Positions 63,052 through 64,000 of a stretch of 64,000 bases of DNA are shown here, piece after piece (within the stretch, counting starts at the first letter, position 1; each line of letters begins with the position of its first letter). Position numbers and translations under genes: made by a program. The DNA is from Flavobacterium chungbukense (GTDB taxonomy: Bacteria; Bacteroidota; Bacteroidia; Flavobacteriales; Flavobacteriaceae), in NCBI RefSeq assembly GCF_020805785.1, contig NZ_JAJGZV010000003.1, positions 124,001-188,000 on the forward strand, given 5' to 3'. The notes under the pieces were generated by a model that had not been told where the DNA came from, ran no database searches, and was given only the letters and a program-made list of their open reading frames with translations.

Positions 63052-63281
63052 GGCTATTCATAAACAAATTTTTTAGCAACACAATTTCTTTAGGACATGG
63101 TCGCGGTTTTACCCTAACCAAATAAAATCAAACCCAGCGACCAACTCCTAAGAATCTTAGTACCAATCATCAATACTAAGAAAATGCTCAATGTTCCACG
63201 ATCGAGCGCCTATACATTCAAAAAAAACATGACTAAATTCTAAATAAGGCTATATCGTATTACTTTAAAAAAGTTAAAAAA
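63052..63281. other. Gap downstream of the precursor genes, structured
   Basis: This 230-bp stretch follows the last precursor gene on the minus strand and is less AT-rich than most gaps here. It holds small dyads (CTAAGA-A-TCTTAG near 63149) and no good ORF. It could be a 3' untranslated region or a small RNA. Confidence 0.3.
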
Positions 63282-63473
63282 TTAACAACAAAGACGACTT
63301 GTATTACAAATACCCGATGTTGTATTTATCGGACAAGTTTCGCCTGGTGATATTAAAATGCATCCCGCTTCTAAGGCATAAACCCAGCATTCAGGAATTC
63401 CTCCCTTCATGTTTTTCTGTTCACTTTTATTTATTCTGTGAGCATCTTTAAGACTTAAAATTTCTTTCAACAT
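63282..63473 (-). CDS. Double-glycine precursor peptide, six-cysteine core
   Basis: The 63-residue precursor has a leader of 25 residues ending MKGG (MLKEILSLKDAHRINK, then SEQKNMKGG). The core of 38 residues, IPECWVYALEAGCILISP onward, has cysteines at 29, 38, 47, 56, 62 and 63. The first four are exactly nine residues apart, and the core ends Cys-Cys. The leader matches the C39 peptidase transporter encoded downstream. Three disulfides are possible; there is no modification enzyme gene in the window. It is probably a bacteriocin-like or signalling peptide. It is not a family I can name. Confidence 0.8.
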   Translation of the reverse strand: MLKEILSLKDAHRINKSEQKNMKGGIPECWVYALEAGCILISPGETCPINTTSGICNTSRLCC

Positions 63474-63490
63474 AACTAATACCGTTTTTT

Positions 63491-63522
63491 AATAGTAACA
63501 GAGCAAAAACTCTGTTACTATT
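63491..63522. repeat. Perfect hairpin between two precursor genes
   Basis: AATAGTAACAGAG pairs with CTCTGTTACTATT around a 6-nt loop. On the minus strand no T-run follows, so it is not a good terminator. It may stabilise or separate the precursor mRNAs. Confidence 0.6.
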
Positions 63523-63534
63523 TAAATATTCAAA

Positions 63535-63666
63535 TTAGCAAGCATAAAATTTATCAGCTGTGGCATTGTAACAATTTGGTTCCGATGATTCGCCACCTAA
63601 AATGTTTTTCTGCTCTTTTTTTGTCAGCTTCTTTGTCTCTTTACTTTTTAAAATTTTTTCTAACAT
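63535..63666 (-). CDS. Double-glycine precursor peptide, two-cysteine core
   Basis: The 43-residue precursor has a 25-residue leader ending KNILGG (MLEKILKSKETKKLTKKEQ) and an 18-residue core, ESSEPNCYNATADKFYAC. Its two cysteines (32 and 43) could form one loop. The leader has the same length and the same EQKN-x-x-GG end as the neighbour at 63282. The gene is short but the match to the other two leaders makes it real. Function as for the other precursors. Confidence 0.78.
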   Translation of the reverse strand: MLEKILKSKETKKLTKKEQKNILGGESSEPNCYNATADKFYAC

Positions 63667-63733
63667 AACTGGTTATTTACGTTTTTTGGGTTTAAGCTTC
63701 AAATCTGTAAAAACTTGAAACTTGTTTTTTCTG

Positions 63734-63916
63734 CTAACAGCTTCCGACATAGCTATTTGGCAAGCAGTTCCAATATGCAGGAACAGTTCCAAATTCTGTA
63801 CATCTTTTAGCTTTAAATCCGTCATCACAAATAGGAGCATTTCCTCCATTTATTGTTTTTTGCTCACTTGCAGTCAATTCTACTGCACCTTTCAATTTCA
63901 AAATATTCTTTAACAT
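63734..63916 (-). CDS. Double-glycine precursor peptide, four-cysteine core
   Basis: The 60-residue precursor has a 25-residue leader ending KTINGG (MLKNILKLKGAVELTASEQ) and a 35-residue core with cysteines at 30, 39, 51 and 60. The C-x8-C spacing at both ends recalls the six-Cys peptide, while the core sequence is otherwise different. The leader is closely related to the other two. It is the most upstream precursor seen; a further gene may precede it outside the window. Confidence 0.8.
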   Translation of the reverse strand: MLKNILKLKGAVELTASEQKTINGGNAPICDDGFKAKRCTEFGTVPAYWNCLPNSYVGSC

Positions 63917-63962
63917 AACTGCAGGTTTTTGGGGTTATTATTTTAATGAACAGAATCTTCTG

Positions 63963-64000
63963 TTTATGCTGTTTTTTCTAAAACTTGAACTTCATCAACA
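63963..64000 (-). CDS. Possible 3' end of an upstream gene
   Basis: On the minus strand a frame enters the window and reads VDEVQVLEKTA before a TAA. Only 11 codons are visible. It may be the end of a further gene of the peptide locus; it is too short to be sure. Confidence 0.3.

Noticed and set aside
63491..63522. Terminator between precursor genes
   Set aside because: On the coding (minus) strand the hairpin is followed by A, not T.
1..64000. rRNA, tRNA, prophage, plasmid origin or intact insertion sequence
   Set aside because: No conserved rRNA or tRNA segment, phage structural gene, transposase or integrase was recognised on either strand.

Overview
The window is 64 kb of AT-rich chromosome from a member of the Bacteroidota, most probably a Flavobacterium species. 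Four things point there. Several promoters match the flavobacterial pattern TTG-N19/20-TAnnTTTG. Lipoproteins carry acidic residues just after the lipobox cysteine. MurF and Alr are fused, and so are a DEDDh exonuclease and DnaE. Intergenic regions are full of small palindromic repeats. No rRNA, tRNA, CRISPR array, integrase or intact insertion sequence was seen, so most of the window looks like ordinary chromosome.

Layout. 1-3.8 kb: a probable zinc acquisition locus (DUF4625-like protein, ZnuD-like TonB-dependent receptor, His-rich AztD-like lipoprotein). 3.9-5.7 kb: small secreted proteins and lipoproteins. 5.9-8.7 kb: a LytTR response regulator overlapping its TPR histidine kinase. 8.9-18.5 kb: thioredoxin, an AsmA-like protein, a frameshifted HNH nuclease gene, a ribosome hibernation factor, a lipoprotein with a thrice-repeated HGxPGHRCDI motif, an ammonium transporter, TrmB, a LysE-type exporter and an alkyltransferase-like DNA repair protein. 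18.7-26.2 kb: an NtrY/NtrC-type two-component pair divergent from a MacAB-like export operon. The region between them holds a near-consensus sigma-54 promoter and two dyads exactly 22 bp apart. 26.3-36 kb: an L,D-transpeptidase, an Fe-S trio (Mrp, NifU, ferredoxin), Asd, MscL, MurF-Alr and two membrane proteins. 36.3-43.6 kb: a small His/Cys protein with a second ZnuD-like receptor, a prolyl oligopeptidase, an oxidoreductase and an outer-membrane barrel. 43.8-48.3 kb: the exonuclease-DnaE fusion. 49-54 kb: leuC-leuD-leuA/cimA-like-leuB behind a good promoter and an 8-codon Leu-rich upstream ORF. 54-57.8 kb: an RRM protein, a lipoprotein, rpsP-rimM, a four-helix-bundle protein inside inverted repeats and a TrmN6-type methyltransferase. 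57.8-64 kb (minus strand): an S41 peptidase and a peptide-export locus.

The most interesting region is the right edge. Three small genes encode peptides with the same 25-residue double-glycine leader and unrelated Cys-containing cores. They lie upstream of a C39-peptidase ABC transporter and its HlyD adaptor, which should cut the leader and export the peptide. One core has six cysteines, the first four exactly nine residues apart. The locus continues past the window. The second most interesting signal is the sigma-54 control region at 21.5-21.6 kb.

All calls come from reading the sequence by eye. No database search or structure prediction was run.
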